A DNA stretch of 64,000 nucleotides from Caloranaerobacter sp050286925 (lineage in GTDB: Bacteria; Bacillota; Clostridia; Tissierellales; Thermohalobacteraceae), in NCBI RefSeq assembly GCF_050286925.1, contig NZ_JBFWFX010000001.1, positions 248,001-312,000 of the forward strand, written 5' to 3'. The notes beneath the pieces are model-generated. The model did not search any database. It saw only the letters and a program-made list of their open reading frames with translations, and was not told the DNA's origin. The position numbers were made by a program, and so were the translations under genes. Positions 36,211-44,648 of the stretch are shown piece by piece. Positions within the stretch are counted from its first letter, which is position 1. Each line of letters opens with the position of its first letter.

Positions 36211-36263
36211 GAACATTCCTTTCGTAGTTAAGATGATTTAATAATATTAGAAAGTGAATGTTC
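36211..36263 (+). promoter_or_regulatory. Long hairpin in the marR leader
   Basis: GAACATTCCTTTC (36211-36223) pairs with GAAAGTGAATGTTC (36250-36263) over 13 bp with one bulged T, followed by TTGATTTGTTTTTTG. A TATGATATAAT -10-like element lies just upstream at 36180-36190. It may be an attenuator of marR or the end of an upstream transcript. Confidence 0.5.
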
Positions 36264-36345
36264 TTGATTTGTTTTTTGAAGATATTATTGAAAGCCCTTA
36301 ATAATTTTTCATTAAGCTAAAAATTATAATATTGGAGGCGTTTAA

Positions 36346-36768
36346 ATGTTTGATATTGATACTTGTTTATCATTTGTAACAAGTAAGGCCTGTAAAGAGA
36401 TAGCAGAAGCTTTTAATAAGAGATTAATGAAGTTAGGTGTTACACGAGTTCAATGGATTGCGCTATATTATTTAGGTAAGTGTGAGGGGATAAAACAAAA
36501 AGAATTAGCAGAAAAGATGAATATTAAAGATTCTACAGTTGCTAGACTTATTGATAGAATGGAAAGGGAAGGTTATGTTATACGTGTTAAAGATTTGGAA
36601 GACGAGAGGATTACAAAATTGTATCTGACGGAAAAGGGGATTGAATTAAGAGAAAAATTACTTCCTGAAGGTAAAAAGATGAGTGAAATTCTCTCTAAAA
36701 ATATTACAGATGAGGAAATGGAAATTTTTAAAAGGGTTCTAAAGAAGATGGTGGATAATGTAAGATAG
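36346..36768 (+). CDS. MarR-family transcriptional regulator
   Basis: Winged-helix dimeric repressor of 140 residues. It shows the MarR recognition region QKELAEKMNIKDSTVARLID followed by the wing REGYVIRVKDLEDERITKLY. Two N-terminal cysteines (Cys7 and Cys16 in DTCLSFVTSKACKEI) lie in helix 1, close to where OhrR-type sensors keep their peroxide-reactive Cys, but the spacing is not identical. ATG 36346 follows GGAGG. The 31-bp palindrome immediately downstream is the likely operator, so it is predicted to control the AhpD-Lpd-LplA genes. Confidence 0.9.
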   Translation: MFDIDTCLSFVTSKACKEIAEAFNKRLMKLGVTRVQWIALYYLGKCEGIKQKELAEKMNIKDSTVARLIDRMEREGYVIRVKDLEDERITKLYLTEKGIELREKLLPEGKKMSEILSKNITDEEMEIFKRVLKKMVDNVR

Positions 36769-36798
36769 TACTGTAAAGTTAGATTTGGGAAAAAAAGG

Positions 36799-36846
36799 TT
36801 GAAGTACGACCAAATATTTGCTATACTAATAATTAGCATAGCAAAT
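36799..36846 (+). promoter_or_regulatory. Promoter of the ahpD-like operon with overlapping 31-bp palindromic operator
   Basis: TTGAAG (36799-36804) and TATACT (36822-36827) are spaced by 17 bp. The palindrome 36816-36846 has arms ATTTGCTATACTAAT and ATTAGCATAGCAAAT around one A, with a single mismatch, and covers the whole -10. This is a textbook arrangement for repression by a MarR dimer, and the marR gene ends about 50 bp upstream. Confidence 0.78.
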
Positions 36847-36869
36847 ACATATCAAAAGGGGGATTTAAA

Positions 36870-37226
36870 ATGGCAAAAAATCCAAGGGAGATTTTAAACA
36901 GTTTTATGGAGGGGCTAAAAGAAGTTAGCAAAACTAATGAAGAACAGGTAAATGCTTTTATGAATTTACTTGGAGCAGCTTATAAACCAGGAGCTATTGA
37001 TACAAAGACAAAAGAGTTAATGAGTGTAGCAATTGCGGCTTATAACCGTTGTGAGTATTGTATAGTATTCCATGTTTATAAAGCTCTTGAAGCAGGTGCA
37101 ACCCGTGAGGAGATTATGGAAGCAGCTATGGTTGCTGTAGCTTTTGGTGGAGGTCCTTCTATGGCATACACTGTATCTTTATTAAAAGATTCAATAGATG
37201 AGTTTGCACCAGATTTTAATAAGTAG
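36870..37226 (+). CDS. Carboxymuconolactone decarboxylase/AhpD-like alkylhydroperoxidase
   Basis: Single CMD domain of 118 residues with the AhpD redox centre CEYCIVFH (CxxC then His three residues later), preceded by KTKELMSVAIAAYNR. The CxxC/His arrangement supports a thiol-based peroxidase or disulfide-exchange role; family members in other bacteria take electrons from lipoylated proteins through Lpd. ATG 36870 follows AAGGGGG. It is the first gene after the palindromic operator and is followed by a hairpin and then the lipoyl-Lpd gene. Confidence 0.88.
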   Translation: MAKNPREILNSFMEGLKEVSKTNEEQVNAFMNLLGAAYKPGAIDTKTKELMSVAIAAYNRCEYCIVFHVYKALEAGATREEIMEAAMVAVAFGGGPSMAYTVSLLKDSIDEFAPDFNK

Positions 37227-37230
37227 TAAA

Positions 37231-37258
37231 TAAGGCAGTGTTATGCTGCCTTATACTT
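37231..37258 (+). terminator. Intra-operon hairpin between ahpD-like and lpdA
   Basis: TAAGGCAG (37231-37238) and CTGCCTTA (37246-37253) form an 8-bp perfect stem, then TACTTTTT. It probably lets only part of transcription continue into lpdA and lplA, so AhpD would be made in excess. Confidence 0.65.
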
Positions 37259-37277
37259 TTTAAAGGGAGGTATAAAA

Positions 37278-38990
37278 ATGAGAATTGAGATTAAGGTAGA
37301 TAAATTACCAAACAATAGTATAAATTGTAAGATTATAAGATTACATAAAAAAGTTGGAGACGATGTGAAAGCAGGAGATATTTTATTTGATATAGAAGAC
37401 AATAAAAGCAGTATGCCTATAAAATCAACTGTTTCTGGGAAAATAGAAGATATAAAAGTTAAGGAAGGAGATATAATTAATGTAGGAGATATATTAGCTA
37501 TAATAAATGGAGAAAAGGTAGAGCCAGAGAATACGGTTGTGAAAAATGGTTTTGAGTACTTTGGCAATTTATTAAAACCTAAAAAACAAGAGATAGAAAG
37601 CGATATTACTATTATTGGTGGAGGACCTGGAGGATATGTGGCGGCAATACAGGCTGCTAAAATGGGTGCTAAAGTTGTTTTAGTAGAGAAGGATACTGTA
37701 GGAGGAACTTGTTTGAATAGAGGATGTATTCCTACAAAATCATTAGTTCGCAGTGCAGAAATTTATAAGAACTTAAAAGAGGCGGAGAAATTTGGATGTT
37801 ATGCTGAAAATGTTAATATTGATATTAAAAAAGTGATTACTAGAAAAAATAATATAGTAAATCAGTTGGTGAAAGGAATACATTATCTTTTAAGCAAACA
37901 TAAAATACAGGTAATAAGTGGTGCAGGAAAGATACAAGACAAAGAAACAGTTTATGTAAAAAAAGGAATGGAAGAAACAATAATTAAGACTAAAAATATA
38001 ATAATTGCTACAGGTTCTAAAACATCTAAACTACCAATTCCAGGTATAGATATAGAAAATGTAATATATAGCGATGAAGCTTTGGAATTAAAAGAATTGC
38101 CGAATAAATTGGTTATTGTTGGTGGCGGTGTTATCGGAATGGAGTTTGCCTTTATATTTGCAAATTTTGGAGTAGATGTAACGGTTATTGAATATTTAGA
38201 TGAAGTACTTGCAAATCTTGATGAGGACATTATTAAAGAGATAAGTAAAATTGCAATCAATAAAGGAATTAAGATATATACAGGTGCAAAAGTAGAAGAA
38301 ATTATTAAGAGTGAAGACGGGCAATGTATCGTTTCATTTACAAAAGATAACGAGAAAAAATATGTTACTGCAGAAAAAGTGCTTATGGCAGTAGGAAGAG
38401 TACCTTGCTTTGATGGTTTAGATATTGAGAAATTAGGAATAGAATTAAATGATAATGGCAAAGGAATTAGAGTAAATGATAATATGGAAACTAATATTCC
38501 TGGCATTTATGCGATAGGAGATGTAACTAATAAAATACAACTTGCCCATGTAGCATCACATCAAGGAATAATAGCTGTAAAAAATATTATGGGAGAAACT
38601 TGTGAAATGGATTATGATTGTGTACCTAGTGCTATTTTTACAGATCCCGAAATAGCAGTAGTTGGAGTTAGTGAAAAGACTGCTGAAAAAGAAGGTATAG
38701 AAATAGAAGTAGGCAAGTTCCCATTTGTTGCAAATGGCAAAGCATTAACATTAGGGGAAAGTGAAGGATTTATCAAAATTATTAAAGAAAAAGCTACAGG
38801 AAAAATTATTGGAGGTGCTATAATAGGACCACATGCAACCGATCTAATAGCAGAAGTTACATTAGCAATCAAAAATGGGTTGACTGCAGAACAAATTGTA
38901 GAAACGATACATGCACATCCAACAACAGCAGAAGTTATACATGAGGCAGCATTAGCTGTAGAAGGTGGTGCTATACATTTTGTCGAATAA
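37278..38990 (+). CDS. lpdA: Dihydrolipoyl dehydrogenase with fused N-terminal lipoyl domain
   Basis: Flavin disulfide reductase of 570 residues. Residues 1-80 are a lipoyl/biotinyl domain with the modification site in IEDNKSSMPIKS (Lys43) and the symmetrical glycines KVGDDVKAGDILF. After a linker the FAD site IIGGGPGGYVAAIQAAKMGA (about 111-130) is followed by the redox-active pair in GGTCLNRGCIPTK. The NAD site is VGGGVIGMEFAFIFANFG and the catalytic His-Glu block is HAHPTTAEVIHEA. Such fusions normally serve pyruvate or acetoin dehydrogenase complexes, but no E1 or E2 genes are here. The 3' end overlaps the lipoate ligase gene. Confidence 0.95.
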   Translation: MRIEIKVDKLPNNSINCKIIRLHKKVGDDVKAGDILFDIEDNKSSMPIKSTVSGKIEDIKVKEGDIINVGDILAIINGEKVEPENTVVKNGFEYFGNLLKPKKQEIESDITIIGGGPGGYVAAIQAAKMGAKVVLVEKDTVGGTCLNRGCIPTKSLVRSAEIYKNLKEAEKFGCYAENVNIDIKKVITRKNNIVNQLVKGIHYLLSKHKIQVISGAGKIQDKETVYVKKGMEETIIKTKNIIIATGSKTSKLPIPGIDIENVIYSDEALELKELPNKLVIVGGGVIGMEFAFIFANFGVDVTVIEYLDEVLANLDEDIIKEISKIAINKGIKIYTGAKVEEIIKSEDGQCIVSFTKDNEKKYVTAEKVLMAVGRVPCFDGLDIEKLGIELNDNGKGIRVNDNMETNIPGIYAIGDVTNKIQLAHVASHQGIIAVKNIMGETCEMDYDCVPSAIFTDPEIAVVGVSEKTAEKEGIEIEVGKFPFVANGKALTLGESEGFIKIIKEKATGKIIGGAIIGPHATDLIAEVTLAIKNGLTAEQIVETIHAHPTTAEVIHEAALAVEGGAIHFVE

Positions 38991-39981
38991 AAAAGTAGCA
39001 ACAAAGATAATTCAGTCTTTATCATTTGACCCATGGTATAATTTAGCATTAGAAGAGTATTTGTTAAATAAAGTATCTGAAAATCAGATGATTTTGTATT
39101 TATGGCAAAACGAAAATACAGTAGTTATTGGTAGAAATCAAAATCCATGGAAGGAATGTAGATGTAGTGAATTAGAAAATGAAGGTGGAAAATTAGCTCG
39201 TAGATTATCAGGGGGCGGAGCGGTTTTTCATGATTTAGGTAATTTGAATTTTACTTTTATAATGGATAAAAAATTATATAATCTGGAGAACCAGCTAAAA
39301 ATTATTTTACGAGCGGTAAGGAAATTAGGTATAGAAGCTGAATTTTCCGGGCGAAACGACCTTACAGTTCAAGGAAAGAAATTTTCAGGAAATGCTTTTT
39401 ATTTCGATACTAATTCAGCATATCATCATGGTACACTTTTAATTAATACAGATTTTGAAAAATTAAATCGTTATTTACAAGTATCGAAAGAAAAATTGAA
39501 TTCAAAAGGTGTTGATTCTGTTCAATCAAGAGTAGTGAATTTATCGAGTATAAAAAATAGCATTACCATAGAGGATATGGTGAAAAGTTTAGAAGAAAGT
39601 TTTATTGAATTTTACGGAGAAACTACTAAAGAATTTCATCAGGTTATTTTCACAAAAGATGTTGAAAAGTTATACCATAAATATGCTTCTTGGGAATGGA
39701 GATATGGAGAAACCCCTAGCTTCGATATTACTTTCAGAAATAGATTTTCGTGGGGAGATATAGATATAGGATTAAAATTAGAAAATGGATATATTAAATC
39801 ATCGGTAATTTATTCGGACGCTATAGAATATAACTTAATTCAAGAAATCTCACGATTATTAGAAGGAATTCCATTTTGTAAAGAAAATATTATTAGCAGA
39901 ATAGAAAGTATTTCTACTAATTCAAGTAATAGAACTATCATTGAAGATTTAAAAAGATGGTTTAGTACAAAGAATATATAA
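38980..39981 (+). CDS. lplA: Lipoate-protein ligase A
   Basis: Attaches lipoate to the lysine of lipoyl domains through lipoyl-AMP. It has about 333 residues with the LplA motifs SFDPWYNLALEEYLL, NTVVIGRNQNPWKEC, the glycine-rich loop ARRLSGGGAVFHDLGNLNFT and the lysine motif LTVQGKKFSGNAFYF. The C-terminal accessory domain is present (ending RTIIEDLKRWFS). The start is within the last codons of lpdA: TTG 38980 is favoured, with GAAGGTGGTG as SD, though GTG 38965/38968 are possible. Its obvious substrate is the lipoyl domain fused to the adjacent Lpd. Confidence 0.93.
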   Translation: MSNKKVATKIIQSLSFDPWYNLALEEYLLNKVSENQMILYLWQNENTVVIGRNQNPWKECRCSELENEGGKLARRLSGGGAVFHDLGNLNFTFIMDKKLYNLENQLKIILRAVRKLGIEAEFSGRNDLTVQGKKFSGNAFYFDTNSAYHHGTLLINTDFEKLNRYLQVSKEKLNSKGVDSVQSRVVNLSSIKNSITIEDMVKSLEESFIEFYGETTKEFHQVIFTKDVEKLYHKYASWEWRYGETPSFDITFRNRFSWGDIDIGLKLENGYIKSSVIYSDAIEYNLIQEISRLLEGIPFCKENIISRIESISTNSSNRTIIEDLKRWFSTKNI

Positions 39982-40102
39982 AGTAAAAAACCTGAATTCA
40001 TTACAAATTATAGAAAGTAAAAATTGCATTGCTTTTTGGATTAATTTATAATGATAGTAATGAAGTGTTTTTTTGTTTTAATTATATTAAGGCGGTGTGA
40101 TT

Positions 40103-40555
40103 ATGGAAAAAGAATTATTATTGACAATTAGAGATATGCTTAAAGAAGAATTAAAACCTTTAAAAGACGAAATGAAGGGCATAAAAAGTCAGATTAATGG
40201 TATGCAGAATCAAATGAATAGTATGCAGAGCCAGATTGATGGTATGCAAAGTGAAATGAAGGGTATGCAAGGCGAGATAAAAGGTATAAGAGACGAAGTA
40301 AAAGACGTAAAAGTTGAAATGGCTGGTATGAAAAGTAAAATAGATGAAACTTATGAAATTGTTAAAGCTCTAGAACATTCAGCACAGGTGAATAAAGCAG
40401 AATATGATCAAATGCAAAATGATATAGCACATATAAAAGGGGATATACAAACAATAAAAAGAGAGATTTATAGAATTGAAGAAGCTGCAGCAAATAATTG
40501 GGCAGATATTGCGAGATTAAAACAAGCAAACATAGAAAAAATGTATAGTGTATAG
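40103..40555 (+). CDS. Coiled-coil protein with GMQ-type heptads
   Basis: Protein of 150 residues, almost entirely predicted coiled coil. It begins ELLLTIRDMLKEELKPLKDE, continues with seven-residue repeats built on GMQ (INGMQNQMNSMQSQIDGMQS) and ends AAANNWADIARLKQANIEKM. It is paralogous to the protein at 35734 by both ends. ATG 40103 is preferred to GTG 40097. The repeat number could vary by slippage. Function unknown. Confidence 0.7.
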   Translation: MEKELLLTIRDMLKEELKPLKDEMKGIKSQINGMQNQMNSMQSQIDGMQSEMKGMQGEIKGIRDEVKDVKVEMAGMKSKIDETYEIVKALEHSAQVNKAEYDQMQNDIAHIKGDIQTIKREIYRIEEAAANNWADIARLKQANIEKMYSV

Positions 40556-40569
40556 CTTCCATAAATACA

Positions 40570-40650
40570 AATGGGTAAAAAGATTTCTAATTCTGCTTCA
40601 AGCATTTCTTGGAGTGTAGCTTTAAAAAGGTCTTTAAAAGAAGAAATAAG
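40570..40650 (-). pseudogene. Possible IS256-type transposase N-terminal scrap
   Basis: The minus strand reads SSFKDLFKATLQEMLEAELE, resembling the conserved start of IS256 (Mutator-type) transposases (DLFKETLEEMLEAEL). It is only about 25 codons long with no IS ends seen, so the call rests on a short motif. Confidence 0.4.
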
Positions 40651-40677
40651 CTAAGGAAAATTTTCCTTAGCTTTTAC
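40648..40677. terminator. Palindromic hairpin, possible bidirectional terminator
   Basis: AAGCTAAGGAAAA and TTTTCCTTAGCTTTT form a perfect 13-bp palindrome with a short T tail on the plus strand. It lies between the coiled-coil gene and the convergent export operon. Confidence 0.65.
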
Positions 40678-40829
40678 CTACTCTATTTTATTAATATCTG
40701 TTATTTTAGTTTTTAGTTATGATATAATTATACGATTTCGGATGTATTTTAGGCTATTATTTTTATAATGGTCTACGTCTTAAAGTTCTAATTGATATTT
40801 CGTGTTCACCTAATATTTCAATGATAGAT

Positions 40830-42155
40830 TTATTGTCTTCTCAATGCTTCTACAGGTGGAACTGATGAAGCTGATACAGCAGGATATACTCCAAATAACA
40901 GACCAGATACTAGTGCAACTACGGTTGATACTTTTATGGCCTGTAAACTTATGGCTGTTTCAAATCCATATTTTTCGAATATGTTCATACCCCATATTCC
41001 TGCTACAATTCCAGCAATAGAACCTATTATACTTACATATAATGCTTCTAGAATAAATTGAAATAGTAAATCTCCTTGTTTTGCTCCTAATGCTCTTCTT
41101 ACTCCTATTTCTTCTGTTCTTTCAGTTACTGCAACTAGCATTATATTCATTATACCAAGTCCGCCTACTAATAAAGATACGGCAGCTATTCCACCTAATA
41201 ATAGTGTCATTACACGATTGGCTTTATCAGCTTCTTTTACAAGTTTGTTCAAACTAGTTATAGTTATTAAATCTTCACCTTTAGTTGGCATAAATGTATT
41301 GTTATTTCTTGGAGGTCTATCTTCGTCAAATTCTCCTCCATCTGAATCTGAATTTTTTTCGCCATTCGGATTGTTTTGAGCTCTAAGTGCGGCTGTTGGT
41401 GCTTTTTGATCTATTCCTAATTTTCTTTTAAATATTCTTCCTAGTTGCACAACTACTAAGTCTGCGTCTCTTTTTGAAGCGGCTTTTCCCCAAATTTCTT
41501 CAACAGTTCTTTTTTCGGCTATTTTTTGTGCTGCAGTATATGGAATTAAAATTTTATTATCTATATCGTCTGCATTGCCTGCACCTTTAGGTGCAAGAAC
41601 TCCGATGATTCTGTAATTTTCACCATTTAGTTTTATAGTACGTCCAACAGGACTTCGCCCTCCTAGTAAACCTCTTCCTATGTTATATCCTAAAACGGCA
41701 ACTGGAGCACGTTGTTTTACATGAAGTTTGGTAAAGAAATGTCCAGAAATAACTTTATGATCTCGGATTTGAGGAAATTGTTCATTTACACCTATTATAT
41801 CCACATTTCCTCTGGTTCTTTTCCATCTTATTAATGTGTTGGTTTTAATAACGGGGCTGGCCATTTCTAAACCTTCTACCCTTTCGACTAATTCTTGTGC
41901 TTCTTCAGCATCAAATTCTACGAAAGGTTTATGAGCTTTAATTATAATTACATTAGAACCGAAACTTTCAAATTGTTCGATAACAGCTTTCCTAGCCCCT
42001 TCACCTATACCCATCAAACTTATAACAGAAGCGACTCCTATTGCAATTCCCAATATTGTTAAAGCAGACCTTAAAGGTTTAGACAATATCCCATGAGCAG
42101 CCATTTTTGCAGCAAACCAACATCTTATAAAGAAGGAAAGTATCTTATTAGTCAT
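40830..42155 (-). CDS. ABC transporter permease (MacB/FtsX type)
   Basis: MacB-like permease of 441 residues. The first membrane helix sits at about 28-50 (SALTILGIAIGVASVISLMG). A periplasm-facing MacB_PCD domain of about 230 residues follows with GHFFTKLHVKQR and an acidic Asn/Asp-rich segment near 270-295. Three helices in the C-terminal FtsX domain contain LVGGLGIMNIMLVAVTERTE and EIGVRRALGAKQGDLL. It ends with VPPVEALRRQ, the usual motif. The start follows AAGGAGGAAT. Last gene of the minus-strand ATPase-adaptor-permease operon; it likely exports an antimicrobial, peptide or lipid. Confidence 0.92.
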   Translation of the reverse strand: MTNKILSFFIRCWFAAKMAAHGILSKPLRSALTILGIAIGVASVISLMGIGEGARKAVIEQFESFGSNVIIIKAHKPFVEFDAEEAQELVERVEGLEMASPVIKTNTLIRWKRTRGNVDIIGVNEQFPQIRDHKVISGHFFTKLHVKQRAPVAVLGYNIGRGLLGGRSPVGRTIKLNGENYRIIGVLAPKGAGNADDIDNKILIPYTAAQKIAEKRTVEEIWGKAASKRDADLVVVQLGRIFKRKLGIDQKAPTAALRAQNNPNGEKNSDSDGGEFDEDRPPRNNNTFMPTKGEDLITITSLNKLVKEADKANRVMTLLLGGIAAVSLLVGGLGIMNIMLVAVTERTEEIGVRRALGAKQGDLLFQFILEALYVSIIGSIAGIVAGIWGMNIFEKYGFETAISLQAIKVSTVVALVSGLLFGVYPAVSASSVPPVEALRRQ

Positions 42156-42175
42156 TTACTTATTCCTCCTTATTT

Positions 42176-43858
42176 TTATTTTTTTGTGTTTGTATTTTGC
42201 TGCTCTTTGGGATTATCGTTCTTTTTATCTGGCAGCAATGTATCATTAGATTTTATATGTTCGCTTGGAAGTATGTCTGCACTACTTCCTGTTATTACAA
42301 GGTCGCCTTCTTTTACTCCACTTTTCACTTCTGCATAGCGGTCATTCATAAGTCCTAGTTTGACAGGTACTGCTTTTACAGTTCCATCGGGTTCTAAGAT
42401 TTCTACCATAAATTTCCCATCTTCTTCGAATATAGCTTCGATAGGTACTAATAGTACATTTTCAGCACTTCCAGCATCGATATATACATTTGCTTGCATA
42501 CCAGGTTTTAATTGAGAATCACCTTTAACTTGAATGATTACATCATATTTTGTTATTCCATTATTATTTTCGCCTCTTGTTGAAACATCAATAACTTTAC
42601 CTTCAAATACTTTACCAGGAATGGCATCTACTGTTACTTTAACAGGTGCATCTTGTTTTACATTGACTATGTCTATATCATCAACTTGTGCCCATACTTC
42701 CATTTCATTTGTATTAAATACAGAGCCAATCCATCTACCAGGTGTAACAGTTTCTCCTTCTTGAACACCAATATATGCAATTATACCATCTAGTTTTGAT
42801 CTTATTTCTAAATTGTCTAAACTGCTTGTTAATTTACTTATTTCTAGTTCAAGCAATTTGATTTCTTCTAGTTTGTCTTGTATCATTTTTTGAGTGTCAG
42901 CTCCAGCCATTGATAAGATAGGTTCACCTTTTTTTATAACTTCCATGTCATGGACAAAAACTTCTGTTACTATACCCTCTGCTCTGTTGATAACTCTTTT
43001 TTCTTCTATAAAGCTATCTACTTTAGCCTTATTAACAAAGAAGTTTGTGAAAGAAGGATTGTTATCATCTGATAAACCTACATAAACATCCATATCAGGT
43101 TGAACTAATCCAGGATTTTTAGCTACTACAGTTATCCAGTATACAAAACCTTTAGGATTTCCGTTTTCATCTTTATCTGGTGCTGGGTCTTGACTAACTT
43201 CGGTTATTGTACCCTCATATAAATTATCAAAGTTAGGGAAACGTAAAACAACTTTTTGTCCTTCTTTTACTCTCTTTATTTCTACAGGTGTCAATTTTGC
43301 TCTTACTTTGAATTTTGAATCATCTACAATTCTGCATACTAAATATCCAAGTTCTAATTTGTCGCCTTCTTCTACTTTTAAATTTATAATCCTTCCGCTG
43401 ATAGGAGCTTTTATGGTAATCCCCTTTGCAGGATTTATACTATCTATCTTTTCTAAAGGAGTACCTGTCATTTCAGCTAACTGTTCTTTTTTCATTTTCA
43501 AACTTTCTTTTTTGCTATCAATTTCCTTTTCGATATCAGATGATTTTAATTTTGCTATTAATTGACCTTTTTTAACTTGATCTCCTTCTTCTACTAAGAT
43601 TTTCTCTATTACATAGTTTATTGAAGGCCCGTCGAAGTCCATATTTCCAGGGACTCTGATTCCGCCACCATGTGTAGCATCAAGTCTACCACTAGTTTCA
43701 ACTCCTACAGAAATATTGCCTCTGATTACTTTTTTTGTCGCATAAACAGGACCTGTTACTTCTTCTACTTCTGCTGGCATTAATTGTTTGTAGGCATAAA
43801 GTCCACCGCCTAACACTATTAATAATATAAGTATTATCATCATTACACGCTGTAACAT
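42176..43858 (-). CDS. HlyD/MacA-type membrane fusion adaptor
   Basis: Adaptor subunit of 560 residues with an N-terminal membrane anchor (RVMMIILILLIVLGGGLYAY). It has two biotinyl-lipoyl-like half-motifs (ILVEEGDQVKKGQLIAKLKS and GITIKAPISGRIINLKVEEG) and a further duplicated set (IVTEVFVHDMEVIKKGEPIL). A beta-barrel domain holds VKGDSQLKPGMQANVYI, and the tail is Lys/Asn-rich. It is longer than usual (about 400 residues) because the barrel-sandwich region appears twice. In a Gram-positive cell it would work without an outer-membrane channel. Cotranscribed with the permease (20-bp gap) and the ATPase (28-bp gap). Confidence 0.88.
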   Translation of the reverse strand: MLQRVMMIILILLIVLGGGLYAYKQLMPAEVEEVTGPVYATKKVIRGNISVGVETSGRLDATHGGGIRVPGNMDFDGPSINYVIEKILVEEGDQVKKGQLIAKLKSSDIEKEIDSKKESLKMKKEQLAEMTGTPLEKIDSINPAKGITIKAPISGRIINLKVEEGDKLELGYLVCRIVDDSKFKVRAKLTPVEIKRVKEGQKVVLRFPNFDNLYEGTITEVSQDPAPDKDENGNPKGFVYWITVVAKNPGLVQPDMDVYVGLSDDNNPSFTNFFVNKAKVDSFIEEKRVINRAEGIVTEVFVHDMEVIKKGEPILSMAGADTQKMIQDKLEEIKLLELEISKLTSSLDNLEIRSKLDGIIAYIGVQEGETVTPGRWIGSVFNTNEMEVWAQVDDIDIVNVKQDAPVKVTVDAIPGKVFEGKVIDVSTRGENNNGITKYDVIIQVKGDSQLKPGMQANVYIDAGSAENVLLVPIEAIFEEDGKFMVEILEPDGTVKAVPVKLGLMNDRYAEVKSGVKEGDLVITGSSADILPSEHIKSNDTLLPDKKNDNPKEQQNTNTKK

Positions 43859-43886
43859 ATTATCCCCCTTCTAAATTTTAATTTTT

Positions 43887-44594
43887 TTAGACGCTCTTTG
43901 CTGTTGATTTATCCAATATTTCAACATTTTCTATTTTTCCATCTAAAAGATGATATATTTTATGTCCATATAGAGCTATTTTTCTTTCATGAGTTACCTG
44001 TACTATAGTAATTTTCAATTCTTTATTTAATTTTTGGAAAATGTTCATTATGGTTTCGCTTGTACGTGAATCTAATGCACCTGTTGGTTCATCTGCAAGT
44101 ATTACTGAGGGCTTACTCGCTATAGCTCTAGCTATTGCTACTCTCTGTTGCTCTCCACCAGAAAGCTGTGATGGTAAATGGTTCATTCTATCCCCTAAAC
44201 CTACAGCTTCCAATGCTTCTTTAGCAATTTTCTTTCGTTTTTTACCTAAAATACCTTTATAAATAAGTGGCAGTTCGACATTTTCTAATGCACTCAAGTT
44301 AGGTAAAAGATGAAAACGCTGAAATACAAAGCCAATAAATTGATTTCTGATATCGGCTAACTGTCCATCTCTTAATTTTTCTACATGTTTATCTCTAATC
44401 ATATATGTACCTGATGTTGGTAAATCAAGACATCCTATTATGTTCAACAGTGTTGATTTTCCTGAACCAGACGGTCCCATAATGGAAACGAAATCTCCAT
44501 CTTCAATTTTCAAATCAATTCCATTTAATGCATTTACTTGAATTTGACCATTTTTATAACTTCGGGTTATACCTTTTAATTCAAGTAGAGACAA
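43887..44594 (-). CDS. ABC transporter ATP-binding protein (MacB/LolD type)
   Basis: Nucleotide-binding subunit of 235 residues with Walker A GPSGSGKST, Q-loop FVFQRFHLLPNL, signature LSGGEQQRVAIARA, Walker B PSVILADEPTGALD and the H-loop VTHERKIA. The ALDSRTSE segment after Walker B marks the MacB/LolD subfamily. TTG 44594 is the start, with a strong AAGGAGGGGG SD. First gene of the three-gene export operon. Confidence 0.95.
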   Translation of the reverse strand: MSLLELKGITRSYKNGQIQVNALNGIDLKIEDGDFVSIMGPSGSGKSTLLNIIGCLDLPTSGTYMIRDKHVEKLRDGQLADIRNQFIGFVFQRFHLLPNLSALENVELPLIYKGILGKKRKKIAKEALEAVGLGDRMNHLPSQLSGGEQQRVAIARAIASKPSVILADEPTGALDSRTSETIMNIFQKLNKELKITIVQVTHERKIALYGHKIYHLLDGKIENVEILDKSTAKSV

Positions 44595-44648
44595 AAAATA
44601 CCCCCTCCTTTAGAAAAAAATATCAGTAATACTTACAGACATTTTAAT

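Noticed and set aside
40180..40300. Short tandem repeats resembling a CRISPR array
   Set aside because: They are degenerate heptad codons (GMQxQM) in an open coiled-coil gene, with no constant repeat or spacer length. No CRISPR array was seen in the window.
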